NCBI GenBank assembly: GCA_030549495.1
Contig: JAUIRK010000221.1
Location: 141,419-205,418 of the forward strand
Direction of reading: 5' to 3'
Origin: Nectonema munidae
Lineage: Eukaryota > Nematomorpha > Nectonematoida > Nectonematidae
DNA length: 64,000 nt
The notes under the pieces were generated by a model. That model was given only the letters and a program-made list of their open reading frames with translations. It ran no database searches and was not told the DNA's origin. Position 1 is the first letter of the stretch, and every line of letters begins with the position of its first letter. This document shows, piece after piece, positions 20,401-30,052 of this stretch. The position numbers and the translations under genes are program-made.

Positions 20401-23400
20401 CCAACTCCTAAATTATCAACCAAAAGTGAAAAATGCTATATTTTGATTTTTTTACTTTGAAAAAGTCAGGATAAATTATTTACAAGTTTATCTAGCTATT
20501 TTTGCAAGAAATAACATAATGGAGCTATAGGTTTTTTTCTCTATCAGTGTGTCCTCCGGGTAAGTACAATTTCGTCTGTCCTGAGAAGGTCCATTTTAAC
20601 GGATCGATTAACGGGTTAATTTTGCGAAAATTATGCACTCTTACTTTCGCAAGTAGTTGACAGGGTTAAATAAAATTAAGAATACTTTGAGAGCACCACA
20701 CATCTCAACCGTCTCCACATCACTAACAATGTTTATTCTGAAGTACGATGTTTGTGTTAGTTCTTTTACTAACTCAGCACTTTCCTTATCTCGGCAACCT
20801 AAACAAATTAAAAGTAAATATAAGTTCCCTAAATTCATGTTTTAGGGGCTGTTATTTCAATATTCCCTTTATTTTAACCTTGGTAAGCAGGCCATAAATA
20901 AATAAGCATGTATGTTCTAATGGAATATTAGAGACCAATATAAGGCAAAATGGGTACAGCCACTTGATTTTTTCAAACAAAGAGGTCCTGAGCATTTTTT
21001 CAATGAGACAGTTTTTCAAAATAGAATATTTTTATGTTATGTTGTTTTCATTTTTCTAATCGATGTAAAAAGTATAATTTACCTTGTTCTTCAAACTTGC
21101 TTAAAAATTAAACTATACTTTTGATGATCAGTCATTATCTTAACCCTTTTAAAATAACTTGAATAAAGATTGTTACTCTTTTTCTATTGTTTTAAACTTT
21201 ATTCCAGTTTCAAATAATTTTAACCAATACTAAAAAATATCTCAAAATTTTCAGTTCAAACAGAAGAAAAAATAAATATAGAAAAATATGAAATTAACGC
21301 CATCTAAATGAAGAATAATCACTGCGATATTTTTCATCCTAAAATTCAGTCATGTGTTATTTTGCATAAATTTACATTAGATGTATTTCATTTTGATAAT
21401 GGTAAGTTTTTTATTTTTCTTCTTTGAAAAAAATCAGTGGAGTAGCAATTGTGCGTAATGTTATTTTCATTTTATTTTTTACTATCGCAGCATTAATGCC
21501 ATTATTATTATTATTAGGGCCATTTTCGCAACTAATTCGTATATAATTTATATGAAAAATGAACACAATGATCGAAAATTTTGACTCATTAGAAGAATTT
21601 CTGCCCCTCTAAAAATTTCAATCATTTGCGGTCTTGCTTCGTAGATATAGACATGGCAATTGCGAATATAAAATGTTGCATTGTGGAAATCTCATGAAAA
21701 AGATGGCTGTATAAGCGCGTGAAATTGAAGTCATATTATGATGATAGACAAAATTTTCAAGGCATATCAATCTCAAAAATAAATTTGTATTATTTATTAG
21801 ATTATTCGTCTCTTGAAATGGTTAAAAGAATCTTTGTTGGTTTAACGTTCCTTATTCGTACACTCTTCTGAACTTCCATGGTGTAATGATATAGCAAATC
21901 AATTAAATGTGTGCTATACAAGAATTATTGTAGTACTCCCGAGATATGATGGCATTACCAACCACTTACATTTTAAAGTAAAGGTATTTTCATCGACAAG
22001 GAACAATTTGATTACTTTATCTTGAAATATAAATAAAAAAGCTTGGAATCTGGATTAGAAGTCAGGATCTTTGCATATCAAAGCCTAGATTATAGAGACA
22101 AACTTATCGACAGTAGCCCTAAAACAATGAAACTAAACAGTGATCAATGCAATATGATCTAGTCATGCTCTTAATCTTAGTAATGATGTTGATAGCGTAT
22201 ACCAAAATATTACCCACATGAGAAAAAGTATCTAAAATCAGGTTATTGTTTGCATATCTTTTGTTTAAATGTTTTGGCGATATTCTATCAATATTCAAAA
22301 TATAGCATGCTATGATATTTGTTCACTTTTTTATTCGTATGATATTTATTGCAGTAGCATAACAAACAGTGGTGTTGTAACTTTGTAAGAATGGCCAGCT
22401 TTGATACAATAACGTCTCGGCTTCGAATCCAGTATTAAGCCTTCATAAATTGCTCCCTATATCCAAGGCATACACAATATGCTTTCTACTAAAAACAAAG
22501 AGTTTGTCAACTTCAGAGAACGATGCCACAAACACTTTTTTAGTTGAATTTGGCTTAGGGAAATGATTAAGGAGGAAGCTAGGTGATTTGCCAAAAGTTG
22601 TTCCAATCCAACTATTCATACGGAGAACAATCCACATTCTTAATCTCCAAAATACACCTTTCCCAGCATACCTGGAAAGCTAGGTTAGGGGTTGTTAAAA
22701 GCCTATTTCTGAATGCTTCTTTTGAGAAGCTGAATATGAATCGTACTCCTTTGTTTCGCTTTGGAATTAGGAATATTGGAGAAAGTATTAAGGGTTTGCT
22801 CATGATTATTACTTTTGTTTTTAGGAATAATAATTTCTTCTATGAGAATTTTCCTTTGATCTTTCGGTGGAGGCGCAAAATTGCTAAATTTACTAAACTT
22901 CTCACCAGTGATAAGTAGTGTCGTGTATCCATGCTTGAGGATTTTCCTGCATTTACCATCTTTGAGTTCTGCTTGTGTTGAATGAAGCAAATATAGGAAT
23001 CTTTGATATCACCTTTCTTCCACCATTCTTTATTTAACGTGAAGCATTAGGAGGAGGGGGATTCTTCGCCCTATTCAGAAAAAGTATCTGAATCATGCCC
23101 ACTGTCTGCGTCTTCGTTGTTAGCTGCATTCGCAACCTCTCCATCTTCCTAAGTAGGATTCTTACTGGAGGGTCGTGGCTGAGTACCTTAGTGAAAATTT
23201 CTCTCCAAACCTTTCGAATTAAAAGGTACTTACTCTCCAAGTACTCCATTGTTGTGACGAGCCTTTTTCCAACTTCCGATACTAAATTACTCTCCCTGAT
23301 TCTTTCTACCATCATCTGAGGTTTTAATATTCATTTTCAATAAATCAAGATATTATTGTTGGAAACTTAAAAGCATCATTGCTTGTTACGCCTAAAGTTT

Positions 23401-26400
23401 ATGATCCTATTGTTGCTAATGGGAGAGTTGAAAATTGACTTTATACCACATCGCATGAAATCAAAATAATCTCGCCTCACAATCAGTTCTAGGCGGAAGA
23501 AACCATGAATGAGTACAGGTTAGGGAAACATGTAAAGAAAGTGATAGTTTTGGACCATTTTAATCTAATCTACTTTCAAATAAATTTATTTGTACCATTG
23601 TTTCCCATCGAGAACATACATTAATAAAATTATAATATATAATTATATCTTATCGATAACTGAACTATCATCATGGACTAATTTTATAAAAAATTAATGA
23701 TAAATAAAAATAATAATAAGAATAGACACTTTTATTAAAGAAAAAACACAATAAGTTTCGAGGTATCACTTCTTCGTTTTACGATTTTCACATTTCCTTT
23801 TCCTAAAGTTTGACCTGGAAATAGATTGAACTTCATTTCATTTTTAATTTATATACTAAATACACGCAAAGAAGAAGTTGATACTTCGAAACCGATTTTC
23901 TTTTTTCTTTAATAAAAGCGTCCATGCTTATTATTATTTTTATTTATCATTAATCCTTATAATGGTCAGATCTGTCAAAGATTTTGTTTATAAAAAATGG
24001 TTAACAAATAACAACATATTACCAATCAAAAATGATTTATTTTTTCTAGTTAAATAATTTAAATCCTAGTGATGCTTTTCTTTAACAAGATGTAAAGAAT
24101 GTATTTTATCATCAAGACAGAACATGTGTTCCAAATACCAGGCTATTATGAAAAACTCCCAAAGGATATATTCCAAATCACCTAAAGTAAAAAATACCAT
24201 TTCAAAATGGATGAGATGAAATCCTCTAGAATCTAGATGATGGTTTTAGTGAACCAAGAAATAGGCTTACAAGAAACGAAAAATAATGGCTTTGAACTAC
24301 GGACTCAAATAGCAATTTTTATTGCTAATATGACAAAATGTATATCAACAAAATGTCGACCGACTTAACTTAGCCAAAGGACTAAATGTCAAAAGTGTAG
24401 AAGATTCAAATATTCTTTACAATTATTTGTAGAATACTAGAACAGGCTTCGGCAACTTATGGCACGCAAATCAATTCACAATGGCACGCATATCTCTATA
24501 GCAATGTTTCCCAACTGCTGGTCCATAAGACAATTCTTTGCTGGTCCACGAAAAATTTTTCAAAACCGAGAAGCATAGTGAAATTTCGCTTTTATAATTG
24601 CATCTATGATTGGCTATTTTTTTTATTTATTTAGTATAATAACTCAGATTATTTACTTATTTTCGAGCGAAAAGAGTAAGGCTTTATCTATAACTCCTCC
24701 AGACATAGACAGCTTGGTCAAAGAAAAGAGTTCAGAAGCCTGGTTACAGCAAAAGCGCAAAATGAAATTTTATTGATTTATTACTTTTATCTATTTTTTT
24801 TATTTTATAATAAATTTTTAGTATGGATCATATAGAAATTATATAAAAAAAAACGGAAAATTTTTCAAATTAATAACTTATAAATAATGAGGCCAGCTTT
24901 GTTAGTTAGCGGGTTAGAAAACTTTTTTGATTGTATCTTATCGAATATTTGTTGAAAAAAAGCAGGTAAAAGTTTACAAAATGTGCTTGAAAAGTTGAAA
25001 AACACAACAAAATCAATATACAGTGCTCCCCCGCAATAAAGCCACCTCGATTATCGCCATAAAATCGCTTTGATCCAATTTCTTTACCTGTTAATTCCGC
25101 GATTTTGCACCCCTCGTTGTCCACCACCCGCCAACTTAATCTTCAGTACAGACATAAAATTATTATCCTGATTGTCCCTCATTTTTCATCCATTGGCATT
25201 TAAATATTTTGTTTTTATTTTTTTACGTTTATTGTTTAAAAAATGTGCAAATAATTAAAATTTTTAAAAAATAATATTCTCTTTTGATTGTCGAGTTCAT
25301 AAAAAAGCAAACAAACTAAAAAATTTGGAACTAAATATTACAAAATTCATTTTCGCCAACATCAAATAAACTAGATTATAGAACATCTTGACTTACTACA
25401 TCACATTAGCTAACGCAATTAAATTTACTAAAAAATCTTGGGACATTTCTAAAGAAAAATGTTTTATCTTTAACTGAGCTATGCAAGACACAATATCTAT
25501 TTTAAACATTGGTAATTCAAATTCCATGTCTTCTAAAGAATTTATTATAGCCGTAAAAACTCAAGAAACTTTTGGAGAAGTTACAGAGAAAGAATTGATT
25601 GGCTGTTTAAGACCTGCACTCAATGACTCAAACGATGATGACTTAATACAAGTAATTAAAAGCAAAGATGCAAAATCCGCTTTAAATATATGCAGAACTT
25701 TCTTAGAATGTAATGAAAACAGCAATGAAGGAGATTTATCATTATTAGAAAATTTAGATAAAAGAATTAATGTTATTGCTACTTTAAACAAAAAATATTT
25801 TAGATTTTTTAGCAGATAAATTTTAAATTTGTTGTTTGCAAATGTTAACCTCTATAGATAATGTAACTTAAAGTAAACTTAAGAAAAACTAGAAAATTAA
25901 CTCTAGCATCGCCACATTTTGTTAGTCGAAGAGATGGCGGTAAAATGAGAGTGCACTGTATATGTCGTGGCAAAATGAAAATCTTATATGCTAGGCGTTT
26001 TACCGATACACTTGTCAAAATGATACTAAAAATAATTCATTTAGGATAAGACAAGGTCAAATAAGTTTTTGATTAATCTTATTATTTCAAGTTAGCATGA
26101 CATCTTCTTCGACATCTTATCTTTATAAATATAAAAAAGGCTACAATACATAACTTTTCCCAAGAGTAAAAACCTAAAGTGCATTCAGAGAATTTTTCTT
26201 CTGCAATCTCTCTAGCAATGTTTGCGCCCATCATCACACCCAACTTAATATTTGGAAGAAATTCACGAATCGTTTCTGTCACCAACTTTAACTTCATGTC
26301 TTTTGTAACATCCAAACCCTGCAATAGAGAGTGGGAGCAAATGATTCAAAGCTCAGGAAGTGAAAATATGGAAAGTACTTTAATTAAGGAAATCCCAACG

Positions 26401-27563
26401 CATTCTGCTTTGATGACATTGGCTATTTTAGAGCAAATGCCTTTGATGAATTGATGAGGAACAACAAAGAAAATGATATCTGCTTCCTTCACAGTCTCCA
26501 ACACGTCTGGATTTGCCACCTAAAAATTTACACAACACTGGAATTTTAAAATAAATAGAAGTGGTATATTTATTAGACATATTATAAATAAATACCCCTA
26601 TTTATAACCCATTTAAGACCAAGCAAAGCATACGATATCTAAAAAAACGCAGACGATTTATATTCAAAGTCATTGAAAAAAGCAGACGAAGATGAAATTA
26701 CTTATGTTCCAAAATAGGAACATTGGTCGTAAATGGGTTAAATTGTGTAATTTTTTGAAAAATAAACTAAATAAAGGAATAAATACATATATTTTTTAGA
26801 TAGAGGGCAAAATGAAGGAGTTTTAATGCCTCTTTATAAACAATATCTTACTCTTCTGCAAATTAAGATTCATTTCAATGCCACAATAGAGACATTAAGA
26901 GGACTCCTTAGTCCAAGCGTAAAGAGGTTTTTCCTATTATAGAAATATAAGAATGTTTCTATGTGAAAAGGAACAGTAAATGCATATGCTAGGCTAACGA
27001 CTCGCTTATTATAACGAATAGATTTTATCAGTCCATTCAAATTAAAGCAAATTTTCTTAAAACTTCGCTTATAAGAATATTTCAATATAAGGAAGAAATT
27101 CTTAGAATTATGTATCCAACTATAAGAAAGGAAGGCAGGCTAGACATTCTATCGCTTTGATTATCCCCTAGCATATTTAAGCATCCTTAGAAACTCGTTA
27201 TATCCTGTTTCTAATGTAGTATTTTAAATAAACTTTTGTTTCCAGTGGTCTTAAGGCAAAGAATAAGCGTCTAAGGAGCTTACAACATTTTCAGGGATTT
27301 TGTAGCCCGGCAGGTATTTAACGTTCTCGTGTTTGGTGTTGATGATTTTGGTGAGTTCAACACCGTCAATCATTTCTTCATACACGTACATTTGAATAGT
27401 TTTGTTGAAGGCTTCAAATTTAAGCACGTTATTTCCGATGATTCGCGCAATACAAGATCCCCTGAAATGAAAAGAAGTTGAAAAGTGTTCGGGTGTCTTA
27501 GAAAGAAAGCTTTCAAACATACCAATTTCCAGATCCAATAATAGCAATATTTTTGCCAATCAT
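8483..27563 (-). CDS. GPD1: Glycerol-3-phosphate dehydrogenase [NAD+], cytosolic type, 8 exons
   Basis: Exons (minus strand): 27563-27523, 27461-27284, 26519-26379, 26318-26174, 20798-20686, 15537-15304, 12324-12218, 8600-8483. All seven introns are GT-AG, all phases join, and the total is 358 codons plus stop, close to the 349-351 of human GPD1/GPD1L. The enzyme interconverts dihydroxyacetone phosphate and glycerol 3-phosphate with NAD(H), linking glycolysis to lipid synthesis and the glycerophosphate shuttle. Visible signatures are the Rossmann loop GSGNWG (10-15), FVVPHQFI, catalytic Lys120 (GISLIK), [14 protein letters not shown], Lys206 (EMCGALK, human Lys204), [14 protein letters not shown] and the substrate-binding GGRNRK (Arg271/Asn272, human 269/270). 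The start is fixed by an in-frame stop two codons upstream. There is no transit peptide. Introns 1 and 3 are about 60 bp; introns 2, 4, 5, 6 and 7 are 0.8-5.4 kb and transposon-filled. The gene looks functional. Confidence 0.93.
8638..8893. mobile_element. hAT-type MITE end in GPD intron 7
   Basis: CAGTGTTTCTCAACCTTTTT at 8638 is a characteristic hAT terminal repeat. It lies 37 bp on the intron side of the GPD exon 8 acceptor (8601). The opposite end (GGTTGAGAAACACTG) was not found, so the extent given is only up to the next element. Confidence 0.45.
8898..10660 (-). mobile_element. piggyBac element 1 (decayed, right limit uncertain)
   Basis: TTAA at 8894-8897 followed by CCCTTCTGGGACCC gives a plausible piggyBac terminus, with the transposase pseudogene reading toward it on the minus strand. 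No matching terminus was found beyond 10532, so the right limit is a guess. The whole element lies in GPD intron 7. Confidence 0.6.
9060..10532 (-). pseudogene. piggyBac transposase remnant 1
   Basis: Pieces run in order from the N-terminus at 10532. First is an acidic Ser/Asp/Glu-rich segment ([19 protein letters not shown]). Next is the piggyBac core [20 protein letters not shown] ... [20 protein letters not shown] ... [20 protein letters not shown] ... [14 protein letters not shown] (10037-9740), where the first catalytic Asp sits in VDEQL. Then comes [20 protein letters not shown] (about 9690-9630) with the second Asp in CDNFF. Last is a C-terminal tail at 9296-9066 whose Cys-rich domain is largely lost. 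At least three frame breaks separate these pieces, so the gene is dead. Confidence 0.85.
10860..11294 (-). pseudogene. Unrecognised coding remnant
   Basis: Reading the minus strand, three short peptide stretches have protein-like composition: [11 protein letters not shown] near 11112, [20 protein letters not shown] near 11060-11000, and [20 protein letters not shown] ending in LNENVKQKI* near 10955-10855. They are in different frames. I cannot assign a family. It could be the tail of a transposase or a retrocopy of a host gene, and it lies inside GPD intron 7. Confidence 0.3.
11295..12217. other. Intron 7 sequence, nothing recognised
   Basis: AT-rich intronic DNA upstream (in GPD sense) of the transposon block. 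I see no coding segment, terminal repeat or tandem array. Confidence 0.5.
13511..13675 (+). repeat. tRNA-derived SINE, family 1, copy 1
   Basis: The head reads AGTTGGTTAGATGCTGG ... GGGTTCGATCCC, which follows a tRNA from D-arm to T-arm (box B GGTTCGATCCC). A shared non-tRNA body follows (ATAGTTCGATACAAGCGGCG ... GATGAAAACACC). The same sequence recurs at 50246-50398. It is nested in hAT element 2. Confidence 0.75.
14200..14430 (-). pseudogene. Zinc-finger N-terminal fragment in hAT element 2
   Basis: A 76-codon frame begins [20 protein letters not shown] and continues GHIESC. This is a C-x2-C...H-x4-C arrangement like a BED/C2H2-type DNA-binding finger, followed by a Lys/Asn-rich linker ([11 protein letters not shown]). 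Its position inside hAT ends suggests it is the finger of that element's transposase. The rest of the protein is not visible. Confidence 0.45.
15538..16312. other. GPD intron 5, exon 6-proximal part; nothing recognised
   Basis: AT-rich intronic sequence between the GPD exon 6 acceptor and the start of piggyBac element 2. No coding similarity or repeat ends were identified. Confidence 0.45.
16841..17128 (+). mobile_element. LINE 3' end, RTE-like, with ATG-repeat tail
   Basis: The frame 16841-17104 reads [19 protein letters not shown] ... [20 protein letters not shown], the well-known C-terminal tail of many non-LTR retrotransposon proteins. A stop is followed shortly by (ATG)n-type tandem triplets at 17113-17128, typical of RTE-like 3' tails. 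Only the last part is present, a 5'-truncated insertion. Confidence 0.75.
17735..17800. repeat. pogo/Tigger-type terminal fragment
   Basis: AAGTCGAACCCGATATAACG and the following repeated CGATATAACGAA match the style of pogo/Tigger terminal repeats (CAGTCGAACCTCGATATAACG-like). No second end was found. It splits the C-terminus of piggyBac transposase 2. Confidence 0.5.
18264..19351. mobile_element. Foldback element FB-2 carrying a minisatellite
   Basis: Flanked by AAATTTTC at 18256-18263 and 19352-19359, an exact 8-bp target duplication inside the piggyBac coding frame. The left arm (18264-18350) and right arm (about 19258-19351) are inverted repeats built of a recurring 14-15 bp motif, GGACATTTGGCCGAA and variants. 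The outermost bases are CGTGTTCGGATATTTGGCC against GGTACCCGGACATTTAGCC. Between the arms are an array of ~24-bp units and about 270 bp of non-repetitive sequence. No open frame. Related to FB-1 by end sequence and target duplication length. Confidence 0.8.
18375..18985 (+). repeat. Minisatellite, TTAGTATAGTTAGAATATTG units
   Basis: More than twenty imperfect tandem copies of GTTAGTATAGTTAGAATATT alternating with TTAGAGTTAGTG-type half units. The irregular mix of 12- and 24-bp steps indicates slippage expansion. It is confined to the interior of the foldback element. Confidence 0.85.
20799..22365. other. GPD intron 4, exon 5-proximal part; no feature found
   Basis: AT-rich intronic DNA. I see no coding similarity, tandem array or recognisable terminal repeat. 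Confidence 0.45.
22366..22455 (+). repeat. Possible tRNA-derived SINE head
   Basis: GTGGTGTTGTAACTTTGTAAG followed by CGGCTTCGAATCCAG resembles the box A/box B spacing of a tRNA-like promoter, with box B as GCTTCGAATCC. Only one copy is present in the window, so the call is weak. Confidence 0.3.
22443..23315 (-). pseudogene. Unassigned coding-like remnant in GPD intron 4
   Basis: Several overlapping minus-strand frames have protein-like composition. They include [14 protein letters not shown] near 23240, a Glu/Asp-rich stretch near 23080, and [20 protein letters not shown] followed by [15 protein letters not shown] near 22970-22850. The frame changes repeatedly. The acidic stretch and basic Lys-rich segments recall the N-terminal region of a transposase, but no catalytic motif is visible and I do not assign a family. 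Confidence 0.3.
23692..23954. repeat. Long imperfect hairpin (snapback repeat)
   Basis: Arms 23692-23780 and 23867-23954 are inverted repeats: ATTAATGATAAATAAAAATA pairs with the complement near 23954. The spacer is about 86 bp. Near each arm's inner end is a motif of the type GAAGTTGATACTTCGAAAC, a small stem followed by GAAAC, reminiscent of the hammerhead-like repeats at 3028 and 51277 but lacking an intact core. Confidence 0.7.
24352..24402. repeat. Foldback-family end fragment
   Basis: AAATGTCGACCGACTTAACT and GCCAAAGGACTAAATGTC reproduce the GGACATTT-GCC motif vocabulary of FB-1 and FB-2. It is a short solo fragment without flanking duplication. Confidence 0.35.
24446..24560. repeat. 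hAT-type MITE ends, nested
   Basis: CAGGCTTCGGCAACTTATGG (24446) and CAATGTTTCCCAACTGCTGG (about 24501) are both hAT-style termini, the second apparently inserted in the first. Opposite ends are not found. Confidence 0.4.
25021..25958 (+). mobile_element. Tigger/pogo deletion derivative
   Basis: Ends CAGTGCTCCCCCGCAATAAA (left) and the complement of the right end CAGTGCACTCTCATTTTACC are inverted repeats. TA sits on both sides (25019-25020 and 25959-25960), as Tc1/mariner-pogo elements require. At 938 bp it retains only the 3' part of a transposase gene (25481-25819). It lies in GPD intron 4. Confidence 0.75.
25481..25819 (+). pseudogene. Tigger-type transposase C-terminal fragment
   Basis: The 112-codon frame contains [20 protein letters not shown] and [14 protein letters not shown] segments. 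This resembles the C-terminal helical tail after the DDE domain in Tigger/jerky-type transposases, where a run of acidic residues precedes a short coiled segment. The DNA-binding and catalytic domains are missing. Assignment rests mainly on the pogo-type ends and TA duplication of the enclosing element. Confidence 0.5.
26608..26737. mobile_element. piggyBac-type MITE (CCCATTTA ends), copy 1
   Basis: Termini CCCATTTAAGACC and ...GGTCGTAAATGGG are inverted repeats. TTAA follows at 26738-26741 and ATAA, one change from TTAA, precedes. It is 130 bp and nearly identical in sequence to 53154-53285. It lies in GPD intron 2. Confidence 0.8.
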
Positions 27564-28459
27564 ATTCTCTTAGTTTGTCTTGTTGTGAAGTTGGCAACGA
27601 TCAATAAAATAATTCTAAAAAGAAAATATATTTATAAAAGAGGCTTTTATACGAAAAAGAAAGTTTAAAGATCTTCACATTTCTGGCTTAGCCTTGTATA
27701 GATGAGCTAATTTATTTAATCAAAAACTTTAGGTATAAAATGGCCTCTACTTCCAATAATAACCGTAAAATAATATAAGGAGATACAATGTCTAAGACTA
27801 TTAATAAAATATTTTTTTAATTAAAATGTGATCTTAATTATTTAATTCATATTTCATAAAATGTTTAAATATCGTCTAAAATGGCAAAATAATATAAACC
27901 AGTAAATACTTTGACGTAAGTGTAAACTCACAGAATATATTATGAAAAAATGCTCTTCTCAAAATAGAAAATGTAAATATGACTGGGAAATTCACACTCA
28001 AAATCTGAAAAAAAAATAAAACGGAACACACAAGAAAGAAGAAATCAAATCTTTTATATCCGTGATAAAGAAAAACGGTTTAGAAATAAAATACAAAAAA
28101 TATTTGAAAAACTGGTCTTCAGCCTAAGCCAGTGATAAAAAAGTTTTGCCAGCGTTTCTCAAGCAATTTGGAATGTTTTCCCCTTCACACAATATTACAG
28201 AATAAAAAGGTATATACATTTTGATCAAACATTACGTTTCCTTCCCGATATAATCAAAGGAATGGCATTGCATTTTATTAATAGATTCTCTAATACGCGT
28301 AGAAATATTTGAAAGGACCGAAGATCATTTTAAACAAATCATCCATTTCGTAACTTTGGATTACGCCGTTCGGGACTTTCCAAAGCGTCCCCTGTGAATG
28401 GAGAGTTTAAAATAAATTTTTGTTGAAGACAGAGACCAAAATATTGATGTATTCATATT
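27564..28459. other. Upstream region of GPD; no gene seen
   Basis: AT-rich. The GPD promoter and 5' UTR should lie here on the minus strand, starting just above 27563. An in-frame stop two codons before the ATG marks the limit of the coding region. No specific core promoter element is convincing. Confidence 0.5.
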
Positions 28460-28461
28460 TA

Positions 28462-30050
28462 ACAGATATTACATATTAGTAGCAGTATACTGCTACAATA
28501 AAAATAGTAGCAGTAAAAAGCGAACCTGTGATAGACCCTTATAATTAATAAAAAATGAAAATTAATCAAAAATAATTTACTTTTTTTTTGTTTATTTGAT
28601 TTTTTTTTAGTCTTTATCTTGTCAATTTTACTTTTTATTTTAATTTTTTTATATTTTCTTAGTTTTATTTTGTCAAAATGGCGAAATGACAAAGCATATC
28701 AGTAACATTTAAAAAAGAAGTTATTACATACATTGAGGAAAATAATTGTAGTGTTCATAAAGCGTATGTTCATTTCTCTAAAACAAGAAATTTAAACTAT
28801 TCAGAGTCACAGTACTATCAATGGTGGCGTAAAAAAGATGAAATCAAAGAAGTTTCTAATTCTAAAGAGATGTACAGGAGCTGGAAGACCAACGCTGTTT
28901 GGAAAAATTGAAGATATATTGTTTGATACTATTGTTGAAATGCGAATTCGTAAAATGAAGGTCACAAGAAACTTTGTTCGAGCTCAAGCAACAGTTCTGG
29001 CACAAGAGAACAATGTTGAGGGTTTTAAGGCCTCTAGTACATGGTGCACTTCTTTCATGCAACGATTCAAACTTTCACTTCGTCGAATGACAAATTTGAC
29101 AACACTCACAGATGATCAACTTATTCAAAGAACAGTTTCGAAAGCCATTTATTAAAGAAGAATTAACACTATTGATGGATGAACATCTGTATATTTTGAT
29201 GATTGTCGCAGTCAAACAATCGATTTTGAAGGACAGCGTCATGTCATTATTCGATCTACTGATTTCGCTTCGATGAGAATAACAGCATGAGTAGCTTTTT
29301 GGGCAAATGGTCGAAAAGCAGCACCTCTTCTGATACATAAAGGGAAACAGAGTTACAATATCACGCGGCTTATTGGACCTCTTCTATCAGCAATGCAAGA
29401 AAAAGCATGGGTTAATTCACAATTGTTGATTAAATGGATTGATGCAGTATTTCCTATTGTGGATATTCGATACGGCAAATGTATTGTATGGGATAGTTGT
29501 CGTGCTCATATCTCAAAACTCATCAAAGAGCATTGTAGAAAAAGAAATATTGAGCTCATTGTAATTCCTGGTGGTTGTACAGAATACCTTCAAGCTGGTG
29601 ATATTGGGGTTTTTCGTGAAGATCGAGTAGCATGCACAATTAATGCTTGGAAGAACTCTGATACTGTTCAGTATACAAGAAATGGAAATCCAAAGCCTCC
29701 AGAAACATCAATTGTGGAATCGTGGCAGGAGATGACTCTGACAAACATTTCTAACAGCATTGCATCTTCTGGCTTTTCTAATGATTACAGAAATTGGCAT
29801 ATTGCAAAGCATGATGTTTATGGTGAGCGATTCTGTAAAGCCTGGGTAAATCGAGGAGAAGGAAAAGTTAACCCAGAAGAGATTGAATTAATTGAATGAT
29901 CTTGTTGTCTATGATGAATAAGGTAACGTTAAAAAAAAATTTTTGTCTATACAATTTAACGTTAATTAAATTTTTTAATAAATTTTTTGAATTTTGGCAG
30001 TTTTTTTTTTAAATTTATTAATAGCAGTGTTACTGTTATGTAATATCCGT
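28462..30050 (+). mobile_element. pogo-like element with complete ends
   Basis: Terminal inverted repeats begin ACAGATATTACATATTAGTA (left) and, in complement, ACGGATATTACATAACAGTA (right). They stay matched for about 30 bp and each abuts TA (28460-28461 and 30051-30052). It is 1589 bp long with one plus-strand transposase gene interrupted by a few stops and frame changes. Confidence 0.85.
28700..29899 (+). pseudogene. pogo-type DDE transposase pseudogene
   Basis: The start carries a helix-turn-helix-like region (FKKEVITYIEENNCSVHKAY ... QYYQWWRKKDEIKEV). A segment with TGAGRPTLFGKIEDILFD and WCTSFMQRFKLSLRR follows (28838-29155), matching the CENP-B-type second DNA-binding domain. The DDE domain shows acidic residues in SVYFDDC, IVWDSCRAH and YLQAGDIGVF, the usual D...D...D spacing of DDE_1 transposases. 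The last 168 codons (29393-29899) are open. A stop near 29155, a shift, and a stop near 29290 break the gene. Confidence 0.85.
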
Positions 30051-30052
30051 TA

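Larger units (their letters stand above)
16317..20560 (-). mobile_element. piggyBac element 2, hosting three nested insertions
   Basis: The left end is TTAA (16313) then CCTTCGCAGGAGACACAT. The right end, read inward, is CCCGGAGGACACAC, next to TAAG at 20561. The ends align imperfectly as inverted repeats. A second subterminal copy of the left motif (GGAAGACACACAT ... CTTTTTACTCC) sits at about 16686. Inside are a LINE fragment (16841), a pogo-type terminal fragment (17735) and a foldback element (18264-19351). It lies in GPD intron 5. Confidence 0.6.

Noticed and set aside
27370-27597. A longer GPD N-terminus starting [14 protein letters not shown]
   Set aside because: This frame is offset from the GSGNWG frame. 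The correct frame has a stop two codons before the ATG at 27563, and the longer frame runs through intron 1.
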